DNA of 64,000 nucleotides. It comes from Rhizobium leguminosarum bv. trifolii WSM2297. GTDB taxonomy: Bacteria > Pseudomonadota > Alphaproteobacteria > Rhizobiales > Rhizobiaceae. The notes under the pieces are model-generated. The model was not told the DNA's origin. It worked only from the letters and a program-made list of their open reading frames with translations, and ran no database searches. The translations under genes and the position numbers were made by a program. This document shows, one piece after another, positions 1 through 8,842 of this stretch; within the stretch, counting starts at the first letter, position 1; each line of letters begins with the position of its first letter. Location of the stretch: contig NZ_JH719395.1 in the NCBI RefSeq assembly GCF_000271845.1, positions 1,794,146 through 1,858,145 on the forward strand, in the 5' to 3' direction.

Positions 1-135
1 AAGGCAACCGACGGATAGCGGACAGGTGCTATCCCCCTAAACTGCATTGGCGAATATCTGATCGCTACTCCAATTGGAGGACGCGGCTATCGCCGCCTGC
101 CATTACCGTTACGCGGTTGATGTTTGGGGGGACAC

Positions 136-387
136 ATGTTTGCTATCGCTGTAGGAGCCGCAGTCCTTCTTTCCGGCTGCACTATGGCCGACCAGAAGCT
201 TACTAACAAGTTTAGCCGATCCCCCTTGGAAAAGTCGGGCAAACACACCTCACGGTTCAAGGCTTGCCACCGCAAGGGTCTCAGATGGTTTTTCGCAGTT
301 TCCGCAGGCCGCACGCCAGCGGAAACAAGCGACCGTCGCACTATGCGGCATCCTCTGTCCTTTGTGGCAACGCCCATCGATGATTGA
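136..387 (+). CDS. Possible short lipoprotein-like ORF
   Basis: An 83-codon frame begins with a short hydrophobic stretch that ends in LLSGC, which looks like a lipobox, and a G-rich Shine-Dalgarno-like run (GGGGGG) sits 5 bases before the ATG. After about 20 residues the composition turns basic and low-complexity and has no family resemblance I recognise. It may be a small lipoprotein, or the start of a decayed one whose frame now runs on into noncoding DNA. The same GGGGGGACAC leader precedes the polysaccharide lyase gene at 1927. Low confidence. Confidence 0.25.
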   Translation: MFAIAVGAAVLLSGCTMADQKLTNKFSRSPLEKSGKHTSRFKACHRKGLRWFFAVSAGRTPAETSDRRTMRHPLSFVATPIDD

Positions 388-416
388 AATTTAAGCGCGA
401 ATTTATAGGGGACGTC

Positions 417-1733
417 ATGCTTGAAAAACTTAAAGTAGCTCTCGGCGATCATGATCTCGCCACAATGGTGGCGGGCGATAACCGCCAGATTGGCCTTGTA
501 CGTAGAGATTGCCAAGACCTCGGAATTTCGAAGGTGACGGCGGTTGCAGATGCATACCACGAAGTGAAGAGCCAGCAGTCGATTTCAGGCGTCTGGTGTT
601 ACGACAACTTCACCGAGAGAGGTAGCAATTCAGCCGGGGTGGTGAAAAGCGACGCTTACACGGTGGAGCGGGATTGCATCATCTGGCCAGTCAACCATTA
701 CCTCGGGCTCAATCGTCATCCCACGGTGGTCGACGCCGCTTCGAAAGCCCTGCAGCAGTTCGGAACCGGGTGTGGCACCTCTGCGATGAGCGGTGGGCAC
801 TGCAGCCTCCACAAGCAAGCTGAAAAGCGATTAGCGTCATGGCTGGGCAAAGAGGCGGCTTTGCTTTTCCCGACGGGGTATAGCGCCAACGTGGGAGCTA
901 TATCAGGGTTAGCAAAGGGACCGTCCTGCTTCGTCCTGTTCGATCGCGAGTGCCACGCATCCATCATCGACGGCATCAAGCTCTCAGGCGCGAAATTCTT
1001 GCCATTCAGACACAACGACATCAGCGATCTGGCGCGAAAGCTCGACCGATATGCTGGCCAATATGAGAACGTCTTCGTAGTCGTTGAATCAATCTATTCG
1101 ATGTCCGGCGAGGAATCCCGCCTTCAGGCAATATGCGATCTCAAATCCCAGCACGATTTTCTGCTCTTCGTCGATGAGGCCCATTCGTTTGGTCTCCACC
1201 CGGAGCGGACGCTTTGCAGGAAACTCGGTCTGACGGATCATGTGGACTTCGTCATGACGACGCTCTCCAAGAGCACGGCTGCGATCGGCGGAGTAGTCGC
1301 CACGAGCCACGCCTTCAAAACGTTCGTTCAAGTCGAAGCCAACGCCTACCTCTTTCAGGCCGCAATCCCTCCCGCCGACGTCGCGGCGATCATCGCGGCA
1401 ATGGACGTCATCGAAGAGACGCCACACTTACTGCAATCCCTGTGGTCGAAGGTCTCATACATGCGCGGAAAGCTTCGTGATCTCGGGCTAGATATCGGGC
1501 AAGGCACCAGTCCTATCATCCCCGTCTTCATTCGTGACTCCGACACCCTTCTAAGGATGGGGCAGGATATGTTTCACGAGGGAATTTTCACGACATCGGT
1601 GGCCTACCCCGTCGTGAAACATTCGGAGGTCAGGTTCCGGTTCATTCTGAACGAATCTCATTCGTATGAGCAGATCGACAGAACGGTTGGCCTCCTTGAG
1701 AAGCTGGGGCGGCGGTACGGAGTTATAACGTAA
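417..1733 (+). CDS. Alpha-oxoamine synthase family PLP enzyme (KBL/AONS/ALAS-like)
   Basis: This 438-residue protein belongs to the fold-type I pyridoxal-phosphate enzymes that condense an amino acid with an acyl-CoA or acyl carrier (ALA synthase, KBL, AONS, CqsA). Family marks include NHYLGLNRHP near residue 93, the substrate-loop GTGCGTSAMSGG, DEAHSFG with the PLP-ring aspartate D253, and TLSKS with the Schiff-base lysine K285. The start at 417 is chosen because AGGGGA lies just upstream; an in-frame ATG at 384 lacks this. It has about 80 residues before the core, longer than housekeeping AONS. No bioF, hemA or kbl partner is nearby, so the acyl donor and product are unknown; an autoinducer-like or secondary amino ketone is possible. 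Confidence 0.8.
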   Translation: MLEKLKVALGDHDLATMVAGDNRQIGLVRRDCQDLGISKVTAVADAYHEVKSQQSISGVWCYDNFTERGSNSAGVVKSDAYTVERDCIIWPVNHYLGLNRHPTVVDAASKALQQFGTGCGTSAMSGGHCSLHKQAEKRLASWLGKEAALLFPTGYSANVGAISGLAKGPSCFVLFDRECHASIIDGIKLSGAKFLPFRHNDISDLARKLDRYAGQYENVFVVVESIYSMSGEESRLQAICDLKSQHDFLLFVDEAHSFGLHPERTLCRKLGLTDHVDFVMTTLSKSTAAIGGVVATSHAFKTFVQVEANAYLFQAAIPPADVAAIIAAMDVIEETPHLLQSLWSKVSYMRGKLRDLGLDIGQGTSPIIPVFIRDSDTLLRMGQDMFHEGIFTTSVAYPVVKHSEVRFRFILNESHSYEQIDRTVGLLEKLGRRYGVIT

Positions 1734-1926
1734 CCAGTAACAGGGCTCCACGTTGTCTCTGCTCAAAGGTGGGACGCGGATTGGAGAGGGAGGGTATCTG
1801 AACGTGCTCGATTCGCAGAATCCGTTTGTCACAGAAGTTACACCCGAAAAAGTCCAACGAGCCGATATTCAACTTTACAGCGAACGTGCTATCAATTTTG
1901 CGTCTCATTGATCTGGGGGGACACGG

Positions 1927-3030
1927 ATGAGATCGATCTTACTTACAGCTATGATGAGTCTGAGCGGCGTCGCGTGCGCTGCTGCCGGACTGGATGACCA
2001 CTTCGACGGCTCCAAAGTGGATCCCTCAAAGTGGACGACACAGCAGGTTCTCTCGCGCCAGATCGAGTTCACCAAACCTGGGCGCTGCGGGAACGCTGCG
2101 ATCGACATCGTCACGAAAGACGGCGACGACGGCCTCGAATGCGAAGACGACTGCCAGAGGGCAGAACTTCGCACAGTCAAGAAGACCTGGCCGAATTTCG
2201 GCGATGAGGTATGGTTCTCGTTCAGCTTCAAGATCACAGGTGACGTACCATCCAAGGGCAGCGCACGATCCGTCATCGGGCAATGGAAAGGTCCGGGAGA
2301 CAGTAGCCCAATGATCGCGCAGCGCTTCGACAACGGCGTCTTCCATATCACGGTCCAGGACAACGATGTCCGACGTGTGATCGCCAAGGCGGAGGGTGAT
2401 CCCGACGCCCTCCTCAGCGCGCAGAACCTACTTGGAAACCTAGAGTTCAACGAGCAGAACGTGAATGCTATCAAGTCCCTGCAGTCGCTCGACCTGATCA
2501 GCAGGAACGCTCCGGAAGTCTCGAAGCAGTTTTTCAGCCAGAGTCTAATGCAGAGTATGGGACCGGAAGCGAAGGGCGGAGACGCGAAGGCCCTGTCGGA
2601 GGCTCTCGGCCTTCATGAAAACGGCGACCTGGTTTCTCAATTCCGGTCCCTTTCGTTCGTCGCCGAGCCCGAAAAGTACATCGGCAAGGCGGACATCGAG
2701 ATCGTTCCGGAAGCGAACCGCCCGCTGCCCGATCCGCGCAAGGATTGGGTCGACATGATCTATCGCGTGAAGCCGGGCCGAACCGACAATGAATACGGAC
2801 CACGTCGGGCCGCCGAAATCGACGTCTGGGCGAACGGTCAGAAGATCGTCTCGGTCAAAGGCAACATCGGCGCGACGCTGAAGAAGAAGGACAACTTTCC
2901 CCTTGCTGGGCCGTATTTCAAATTCGGCACCTATAGGCTTCGTATTCCAGGGACGTTCCATTTCGAATTCGACGAGTTTTCGCAGTCTGCTACACGAGCG
3001 GGTCTCGCACAGCTCTGCGCCACACACTGA
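1927..3030 (+). CDS. Secreted polysaccharide lyase (heparin lyase I-like fold)
   Basis: A 367-residue exported protein. Residues 1-20 form a signal peptide ending in CAAA. The mature part starts with the DDHFDGSKVDPSKWT type opening seen in concanavalin-like lyases (Pfam polysaccharide lyase 14099 type), and ends with a GPYFKFGTYR block that is typical of that fold. A middle segment of about 70 residues (roughly 155-240, rich in Leu/Ser/Asn) looks inserted relative to the compact fold. It would cleave an acidic polysaccharide in the periplasm or outside the cell; the substrate cannot be read from sequence. GGGGGGACAC precedes the start. It stands alone, with the alpha-oxoamine synthase 190 bp upstream. 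Confidence 0.7.
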   Translation: MRSILLTAMMSLSGVACAAAGLDDHFDGSKVDPSKWTTQQVLSRQIEFTKPGRCGNAAIDIVTKDGDDGLECEDDCQRAELRTVKKTWPNFGDEVWFSFSFKITGDVPSKGSARSVIGQWKGPGDSSPMIAQRFDNGVFHITVQDNDVRRVIAKAEGDPDALLSAQNLLGNLEFNEQNVNAIKSLQSLDLISRNAPEVSKQFFSQSLMQSMGPEAKGGDAKALSEALGLHENGDLVSQFRSLSFVAEPEKYIGKADIEIVPEANRPLPDPRKDWVDMIYRVKPGRTDNEYGPRRAAEIDVWANGQKIVSVKGNIGATLKKKDNFPLAGPYFKFGTYRLRIPGTFHFEFDEFSQSATRAGLAQLCATH

Positions 3031-3269
3031 GGTACTAGCCCCTTTGTCGCCGAGGCGAAGGCTGCGAAGCAGATCCGTCGCCTCCGCGGATGCGATATCG
3101 GCTGCTCTTTTCCTTGCGGTTCCGTTCTTTCACATTCGCTCGCCTTGCGAGCGGCCTGAGAGAGCATCGTGACGTGTGGTGTACAGCGCCGTTCCCATCG
3201 CGAAACCTTTTCTGTCCCTTCGTTGGCATCGCCATCCTTCTAAGGCAGTTTGGTATCCACCTATCCAAA
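3031..3269. other. Intergenic DNA with one hairpin
   Basis: No convincing gene lies between the polysaccharide lyase and the SDR operon promoter. A perfect 7-bp stem with a 3-base loop (CGCTCGC-ctt-GCGAGCG) at 3137-3153 could end transcription of the lyase gene, although no T-run follows it. Confidence 0.4.
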
Positions 3270-3296
3270 GGTATCGGCGACACCTTGGTACAATGG
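3270..3296 (+). promoter_or_regulatory. Palindromic operator/promoter of the SDR-ridA-crotonase operon
   Basis: GGTATCGGCGACACC at 3270-3284 is an imperfect dyad, followed 4 bases later by TACAAT (3289-3294), which fits a -10 box. The same arrangement recurs upstream of at least six other units in the window. No -35-like hexamer is visible at 17 bp, so the dyad, centred about 12 bp before the -10, is the likely site of a regulator that acts through the spacer. Confidence 0.65.
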
Positions 3297-3492
3297 TCTT
3301 TTGTAAGGTTTCGCGCGATCGTCTTTGCGGTCAAGCAACCGGTTAAATCCGGCGCAGTACGGAAGTAGCCAGACCCGAGACGCCTAAACATCAACACTGG
3401 AATTCTATGGGATAAGCCCTGAACGCCCGCTGCGCAGACGGCTGGCGAGGAGCTTCGGCGTCTCGTAAAATTCGGCATCCATGGAGGCAGGA

Positions 3493-4218
3493 ATGAGTTC
3501 GCAGAAGACAATCCTGATTACCGGCGCATCCCAAGGAATTGGCGCAGGGATGGTGAGAACGTTTCTTGAGCGGGGCTACAATGTCGTCGCGACGTCGCGA
3601 CGCATCAGCGAGACGTCTGGATTCGATCGTTCAAGTCCGGTGGCACTCGTCGACGGCGACATCGGCGACCCCAATACGGCCGAAAAAGTGGCAGGCGTGG
3701 CGATAGACAAATTCGGATCGATCGATGCACTCGTCAACAACGCTGGCATCTTTCTGACCAAGCCGTTTCTGGAATACACGATCGACGATTTCCGGCGGCT
3801 TTCCTCGACGAACGTCGAGGGATTCATCCATCTCACTCAACTCGCAGTCAGGCAGATGCTCCGTCAACGAACCGGGGGCAGCATCGTCAGCATAACGACT
3901 TCCCTGACTGATCATCCCATCGCCGGGGTCACCGCCTCGGTAGCCATGATCACCAAAGGCGGCATCAACGCCATCACGAAGAATCTGGCGATGGAATTTG
4001 CGAAAGACAATATCCGGGTGAACGCGGTCGCGCCAGGCATCGTCGATACGCCGTTACACGAAAACGATCCCAAAGACTTTCTCAAAACGCTGTCGCCGAT
4101 GGGCACAATTTCCGGCGTCCAGGAGATCGTCAACGCAGTCGTGTATCTGACCGAAGCGGCCGGTATCACCGGGGAGGTGCTGCACGTCGACAACGGCGCA
4201 CATCTTGGAAAATGGTAG
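3493..4218 (+). CDS. Short-chain dehydrogenase/reductase lacking the usual catalytic Tyr
   Basis: A 241-residue SDR with the Rossmann nucleotide motif TGASQGIGAG near the N-terminus, the NNAG motif near residue 85 and the late PG-x-V-x-T block. The start at 3493 follows GGAGGCAGG. The active-site YxxxK is present only as AMITK: the lysine is kept but the tyrosine position is Ala, so normal SDR proton transfer is doubtful. A family of SDRs with a VxMITKGG segment exists, so this may be a genuine subfamily rather than a dead enzyme. It is the first gene of an operon with ridA (7-base overlap) and the crotonase, behind the shared palindromic promoter, which suggests stress-induced handling of reactive carbonyl or enamine compounds. 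Confidence 0.8.
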   Translation: MSSQKTILITGASQGIGAGMVRTFLERGYNVVATSRRISETSGFDRSSPVALVDGDIGDPNTAEKVAGVAIDKFGSIDALVNNAGIFLTKPFLEYTIDDFRRLSSTNVEGFIHLTQLAVRQMLRQRTGGSIVSITTSLTDHPIAGVTASVAMITKGGINAITKNLAMEFAKDNIRVNAVAPGIVDTPLHENDPKDFLKTLSPMGTISGVQEIVNAVVYLTEAAGITGEVLHVDNGAHLGKW

Positions 4219-4697
4219 GCGCGCCGCAAGCGGCCGGAGGCCCGGAGCGCCGGCTGCTGGAACTGGGCATCTCTCTCCCTCCTCCACCGACCCCGTTCGG
4301 CGCCTATGTCGAGGCCATTCAGTGCGGGTCGCTGCTGTTCCTGAGCGGCATGCTGCCGGTGATCGGTCACGAGCCGAAATACACGGGGCGGGTCGGTACC
4401 GAGCTTACTCTATCGGAAGGCTACGACGCCGCGAGGGTGGCCTGCCTGAGCGGCCTGGCCGCCGCGAAATCCCATTTGGGCACATTGGAGGCGATAGGCC
4501 GCATCGCCAAGCTCGGCGTCTACATCTCCACTGCGGAACATTTTCAGGAGCACCCCAAGGTCGCCGACGGCGCATCCGAACTGCTCCGGGACATCTTCGG
4601 GGCCGAGAAAATACCCCCGCGCGTCGTGTTAGGCGTCGCCAGCTTGCCGTTGGGGATGCCTGTGGAGATCGAGCTCATTTTCGAGGTCGCGCGGTAG
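4212..4697 (+). CDS. RidA/YjgF/YER057c family protein
   Basis: A 161-residue member of the Rid family, whose best-known members hydrolyse reactive enamines/imines made by PLP enzymes. Family features are the GxLLFLSG segment near residue 45, and RVVLGVASLPLGMPVEIE near the end, which carries the conserved Arg that binds substrate carboxylate and the Glu of the EIE/EIEL strand. The start overlaps the end of the SDR gene, so the two are translationally coupled. The length exceeds canonical RidA (about 130 aa) by an N-terminal extension, as in the Rid4-7-like groups. Its job here is probably deamination or clean-up of an intermediate made by the operon's neighbours; this is inference from context. 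Confidence 0.82.
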   Translation: MVGAPQAAGGPERRLLELGISLPPPPTPFGAYVEAIQCGSLLFLSGMLPVIGHEPKYTGRVGTELTLSEGYDAARVACLSGLAAAKSHLGTLEAIGRIAKLGVYISTAEHFQEHPKVADGASELLRDIFGAEKIPPRVVLGVASLPLGMPVEIELIFEVAR

Positions 4698-4736
4698 TAA
4701 ACCTTCTATTCATCAACCGAAGAGATGGAGGCAATC

Positions 4737-5741
4737 ATGAACATCGAGACGCATGCAAGGGTCGGCCCCGGCCCGAATCTCCGCCACGTTGCAAGGCCAT
4801 CAAAGTTCATTGGCGCAGCGGCGTTGCTGATGCTTCCCGCATTTGCACTTGCAGGCGAAGCAACGACCCCTGTGAAAGCCAACTCAGCTGAACAAACGAA
4901 ATTACAAGGTGAGGCATCACAACAGATCAGGATCGATCGGCGCACGCCCGGCTACTGGCGCGTTACCTTCGACAATCCGCCGTTCAACATCTTCGGGCCT
5001 GAAAATATCCCTCAACTCGAAAAAGTGATTTCGGCAATCGAAACCGATCCAAAACTCAAGGTCGTGGTCTTCGACAGCGCAGTTCCAGGATTTTTCCTCA
5101 CCCACTACAACTTCACGCCGCCGTTGGCGGACTCCACCGGCTTGCCGCCCGGACCGACCGGTCTTCATCCCCTGCCCGACATGCTGGTACGGCTGAGTAA
5201 ATCGCCGGTCGTTTCCATCAGTCTTATCCGCGGTAGAGCGACGGGAGTCGGCAGCGAACTGGCGCTTGCGAGCGACATGCGCTTCGCGAGCCGCGAGAAG
5301 GCTATCCTGTCTCAATGGGAAGTCGGGGCCGGACTTGTGCCTGGTGGCGGTCCGATGGCCAGGCTTCCCCGATTGATGGGGCGCGGACGAGCACTTGAGG
5401 TCCTTTTAGGGGCGGACGACATCGACGGAGATCTCGCAGAAAGGTATGGTTACGTCAATCGCTCGCTGCCCGACGATCAGTTGGATGGGTTCGTCGACGC
5501 TCTTGCTCTGAGAATATCAGGTTTCGACCGCCAGGCGATCGCGGACACCAAACGGCTCGTCGATTTCGCAAGCCTTCCCTCGGATCCGGAGATTGGCGCC
5601 GGATGGGATGCCTTCATCACGTCGGTGCAACGTCCGGTAGCGCAGGCAAAGATCGGGAAGCTGATGGAGCTGGGGCTTCAAACAAATGCGGATGTCGAGG
5701 GCAGACTGGCTCATTACACGCAGAGCTTGGCGGACAAGTGA
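4737..5741 (+). CDS. Crotonase-fold (enoyl-CoA hydratase-like) protein with a signal peptide
   Basis: A 334-residue protein whose residues from about 60 onward match the crotonase superfamily: an oxyanion-hole segment near residue 115, GVGSELALASDMRFAS near 175 and GGGPMARLPRLMGRGRALE near 205. Unusually, residues 20-40 form a typical Sec signal (basic, then a hydrophobic stretch, then ALAGEA), so the enzyme is predicted to be exported although acyl-CoA is cytoplasmic. GGAGG lies 5 bases before the chosen ATG; an ATG at 4725 is also possible. It is third in the SDR-ridA operon and is followed by a terminator. A decayed paralogue lies at 25,336-25,796. The substrate is unknown. Confidence 0.75.
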   Translation: MNIETHARVGPGPNLRHVARPSKFIGAAALLMLPAFALAGEATTPVKANSAEQTKLQGEASQQIRIDRRTPGYWRVTFDNPPFNIFGPENIPQLEKVISAIETDPKLKVVVFDSAVPGFFLTHYNFTPPLADSTGLPPGPTGLHPLPDMLVRLSKSPVVSISLIRGRATGVGSELALASDMRFASREKAILSQWEVGAGLVPGGGPMARLPRLMGRGRALEVLLGADDIDGDLAERYGYVNRSLPDDQLDGFVDALALRISGFDRQAIADTKRLVDFASLPSDPEIGAGWDAFITSVQRPVAQAKIGKLMELGLQTNADVEGRLAHYTQSLADK

Positions 5742-5771
5742 GGAATAGCTCGTACGCCAATGGATTCGACA

Positions 5772-5798
5772 CGGCCGGTCTCGACGGCCGGCCGTTTT
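5772..5798 (+). terminator. Rho-independent terminator of the SDR-ridA-crotonase operon
   Basis: A GC-rich inverted repeat (CGGCCGG paired with CCGGCCG) is followed directly by TTTT, 30 bp after the crotonase stop codon. Confidence 0.7.
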
Positions 5799-6125
5799 GA
5801 TGCGCGGGCGTTCACGAGGGATCGAATCCTTGCGCGGTTCTCAGGGCGGTGAACCCGTCAATCGCTCGCATGATGCGTTGATTGCGTCTGGCTGCTTTCC
5901 GCCTTCACTTGTGATTGTCATGGCAAACGGTCGCTGCTCTTCCTTAAGAGCTCTGACGCCTTTTCCCCGGAATCGACGTCTATGCACGGTAGGCCACGCG
6001 TCCCGGTCGTCGAAAGCTTTGCTGGCGATGCCGATCTTGCGGTCGACGGTCGCGGCGCCTTCGGCTGCAACATCCCCGATGAGTTCGCAATCGAACGCCT
6101 GAAAAATCTTTAAAGAGGCGACATC
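5799..6125. other. Intergenic DNA with a possible gene-end remnant
   Basis: Between two converging operons I see no complete gene. A frame from about 5,979 to the TAA at 6,111-6,113 has good coding character and ends with GCNIPDEFAIERLKNL, which looks like the C-terminus of a lost gene, but I do not recognise the family. Confidence 0.35.
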
Positions 6126-7772
6126 TTACGTCTCCGATGTTACCGGCAGCCGTTCTCGAAGCTCCTTGACCAGCACCCGTTCATTTTCCGAGTAGTCCAC
6201 AGGAACGTTGACGAGATGGACACCTCCGCCGTTGAACGCAGCTTCGAGGCTGTTCTTGAACCCCCTGATGTCATCGACCCTCGTAGCCTTGGCGCCGTAG
6301 GATTCGGCATACTTGACGAAATCCGGATTGCCGAACGTCATGCCGAAATCCGGAAACTCATCGACGGCCTGTTTCCAGCGGATCATTCCGTACGCATTGT
6401 CCTCGATCACGAGGACGACGAGGTTGAGCTTCAGCCGGACCGCCGTCTCCAGCTCCTGCGAATTCATCATGAATCCGCCGTCGCCGCAGATCGCCATGAC
6501 GCGCCGCTGCGGATAAAGCATCGAGGCCACCATGGCGGACGGAAGCCCAGCCCCCATCGTTGCAAGAGCATTGTCCAGCAACAGGGTATTTGCCATGCGG
6601 GTCCTGTAGTTGCGGGCAAACCATATCTTGTACATGCCATTGTCGAGTGCGAGGATACCGTCATCCGGCATGACCTCGCGAATGTCGTGGACGAGGCGCT
6701 GGGGTGTAAAACGCTCCTCCGTCGCCCTTGCTGCAAGGCGCTCCAGAATGCGTGGCCGCAAGTAAAGGAGAGCGCCTGCGTTGGGCAGCCTTCCTTCTAC
6801 GCGATCTGCAAGGGCTTTCAGCGATGGCCCCATGTCGCCGATGATCTCGGCCTGCGGAAAGTAGACCTGCTCGACGGTCGCTGGCTGGTATCCGACATGA
6901 ACGACGCTCGGCCCCCCCTTGCCCATGATGAAGGGGGGCTTTTCGATGGTGTCGTGCCCGATCGTGACGATAAGATCGGCCTGCTCGATCGCCTCGTGGA
7001 CATAGTCGCGCTCCGACAGAGCTGCGGTGCCCATGTAGAGTTCGGTCCCGCCCGGGACCGTCCCCTTCCCCATCTGGGTCGTGAAGAACGGAATGCGGGT
7101 TCTTGTGACGAACTGCGCGATTTCGGATGTCGATCGGGGCCGGGAGGAAGCCGCTCCGAACATCAGCAGCGGCCGCTTGGCAGCCATGATGAGGGCGGCC
7201 GCGCGGTCGAGCGCAGCGTCGCTTGCGGTTGGCAGTTCGAGTTGGTGCGGCGCCACCAGCGCCACGTCCTCGCATTCTTCCGCCGCAATGTCTTCCGGAA
7301 GCTCGAGATGAACCGGTCCCGGTCTCTCCTCCTGTGCGATCCGGAACGCCTCCCTCACCATAGTTGGGATCATATGGGGCGACACGATCTGCCGCGTGAG
7401 CTTGGTGAGCGGCTTCATCGATGCCACGACATCGACTACCTGGAAGCGGGCCTGACGGGACGACAGTACGCCTTTCTGGCCAGTGATCATCACCATCGGC
7501 ATCGCCCCCAGCAGCGCGTAGGCCGCGCCTGTCGAAAGGTTTAGCGCACCTGGTCCGAGCGTCGTCAAGCACACGCCCGGTTTGCCAGTCAGACGGCCAT
7601 ATGTCGCGGCCATGAAGGCTGCCGCCTGTTCGTGCCGTGTGAGCACGAGCTGGATTGATGATTTGCGAATGGACTCGACGACGTCGAGATTTTCTTCGCC
7701 GGGAATGCCGAAGATGCGCTGAACGCCCTCGTTCGCAAGTGCGGCGACTAGGAGATCGGAACCTTTGGTCAT
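6126..7772 (-). CDS. Thiamine-diphosphate enzyme, acetolactate synthase large-subunit-like
   Basis: A 548-residue ThDP-dependent enzyme with three domains: an N-terminal PYR domain with the catalytic Glu in TRHEQAAAFMA (about residue 48), a central FAD/Rossmann-like domain, and a C-terminal PP domain with the Mg-ThDP motif that starts at GDGGFMMNSQEL and ends at EDNAYG. It resembles the AlsS/IlvB group but has no small subunit beside it, so a catabolic acetolactate synthase or another 2-oxoacid decarboxylase/carboligase is possible. It lies last on the minus-strand run that begins with the MOSC-reductase gene, 170 bp beyond the small-protein gene. Within that gap the minus strand carries ATCGTGCAAT (7821-7830), identical to the -10 part of the shared promoter element but without the dyad. 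Confidence 0.82.
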   Translation of the reverse strand: MTKGSDLLVAALANEGVQRIFGIPGEENLDVVESIRKSSIQLVLTRHEQAAAFMAATYGRLTGKPGVCLTTLGPGALNLSTGAAYALLGAMPMVMITGQKGVLSSRQARFQVVDVVASMKPLTKLTRQIVSPHMIPTMVREAFRIAQEERPGPVHLELPEDIAAEECEDVALVAPHQLELPTASDAALDRAAALIMAAKRPLLMFGAASSRPRSTSEIAQFVTRTRIPFFTTQMGKGTVPGGTELYMGTAALSERDYVHEAIEQADLIVTIGHDTIEKPPFIMGKGGPSVVHVGYQPATVEQVYFPQAEIIGDMGPSLKALADRVEGRLPNAGALLYLRPRILERLAARATEERFTPQRLVHDIREVMPDDGILALDNGMYKIWFARNYRTRMANTLLLDNALATMGAGLPSAMVASMLYPQRRVMAICGDGGFMMNSQELETAVRLKLNLVVLVIEDNAYGMIRWKQAVDEFPDFGMTFGNPDFVKYAESYGAKATRVDDIRGFKNSLEAAFNGGGVHLVNVPVDYSENERVLVKELRERLPVTSET

Positions 7773-7942
7773 GAATGGATGCCTGTTCTGGTTGGCATGT
7801 CGGTCGGTGGAAGCTATCGGATTGCACGATTGAACATAGTCTGCTCCATGGACAGGTCCAATCGCATTTGGGCGTATCGCTTACAGGCAAGATATGTTTG
7901 ATCGGATTAACCTAGCGGTCGGTCAATCCGGCGTCGTTTCGG

Positions 7943-8161
7943 TCACGCGATCCGTGCGGCGGATTGTCTGAGCAGTCTAACGAGTTCACCAGGGTCCTGC
8001 ACGCCTCGCCGGTAGAAGCCGATCACCCGCCATGCCAGAAAGTCGCTTTCGTCCGAAGCCCTTTCAAAGCCATTCTCTAGGTTCACTATCTCCAACGCAC
8101 GTTGGCAAACGGCGATCTCCTCGGAACATAGGGGTAGGTCATCCGGATGAATTCGTTCCAT
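7943..8161 (-). CDS. Small protein, member of a four-copy paralogous family
   Basis: A 72-residue protein of unknown function. It aligns with the small proteins at 18,605 and 31,818: a central Cys followed by [KQ]R, a variable loop, a helix with x-Lxx[RQ][IV]I, then [FY]xxGVxDxxxLxxLL. AAGGAC precedes the chosen start. The gene lies 40 bp behind the redoxin gene and in the same direction, so it is probably co-transcribed with it. The predicted structure is all helix, without a signal or membrane segment. I do not know the function; its repeated presence next to stress enzymes hints at an accessory or regulatory role. Confidence 0.65.
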   Translation of the reverse strand: MERIHPDDLPLCSEEIAVCQRALEIVNLENGFERASDESDFLAWRVIGFYRRGVQDPGELVRLLRQSAARIA

Positions 8162-8201
8162 GAATGGGTCCTTCTGCTCCGGCGTTACCGCTCTCGAGGA
8201 C

Positions 8202-8798
8202 TCAGCCCTCGTCGCCAAGTATCTCTACGAAGGATTTGCCATAGGGGTAGAACAGCTCCTTGCGTCCTTGCTGCCATGCCAGCCGCAGTTCGGGCTGCAT
8301 GATGTCCCAGTCCGGAAGGCACTTTCTGCAGACCGCCCGCAAATCCTGTCGAAGATCTTCGACGGTCGGTCGGCCGAAGAACCAGTACCCGTTGTAGATC
8401 TTGTAAATGATGAGGCCTGGCTCCACCACGATGACATGCGGGATCATTGGATTGTGATGGGGATCCGTATATTCGGCGATGTCCAGATCCTTCTGGACGA
8501 TGCGCCTTGCATCGGAAAGAAATGGCCAATGGGCGCCGACACCGCTGCGAAACTCGTGCGTTTCGGCGATGCTGTCGGTACTGATCGTCACCATGGTGCA
8601 ATATCCGACCTCCATCTCGCGATGGAGTTGCAGCAGACCTTCGGCTTGACGGCGGTCCTTGGGACAAAAGCTGCCGCGGCTAAGGACCAGCACCATGGGT
8701 TGCCATCCCTGTAACTCTGAGAGTTTTCGACGCTTGCCCGTATGATCGCTCAGCTCATAATCCGGAAGGACGGCTCCCGGTGCGATGTCCGATCTCAT
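8202..8798 (-). CDS. Redoxin/peroxiredoxin-like protein (AhpC/TSA family)
   Basis: A 198-residue thioredoxin-fold protein opening with the APGAVLPDYELSDHTGKR type start of AhpC/TSA proteins. The likely reactive residue is C45 in SRGSFCPKDRRQ, in the place of the peroxiredoxin CP loop (normally PxxxTxxC), so the motif is a variant. There is one additional pair of Cys-containing segments (RAVCRKCLPDW near residue 160) that could act as a resolving site. The gene sits 44 bp behind the MOSC-reductase fusion on the same strand. A role in reducing peroxides or other electrophiles with electrons from the neighbouring reductase is plausible but not shown by sequence. Confidence 0.72.
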   Translation of the reverse strand: MRSDIAPGAVLPDYELSDHTGKRRKLSELQGWQPMVLVLSRGSFCPKDRRQAEGLLQLHREMEVGYCTMVTISTDSIAETHEFRSGVGAHWPFLSDARRIVQKDLDIAEYTDPHHNPMIPHVIVVEPGLIIYKIYNGYWFFGRPTVEDLRQDLRAVCRKCLPDWDIMQPELRLAWQQGRKELFYPYGKSFVEILGDEG

Positions 8799-8842
8799 CT
8801 TCTATCCTTCCCTTCTCATTTCGTTTCATGGCCATTCTTTCG

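Noticed and set aside
6216..7544. 442-codon plus-strand frame
   Set aside because: Antisense shadow of the thiamine-diphosphate enzyme gene.
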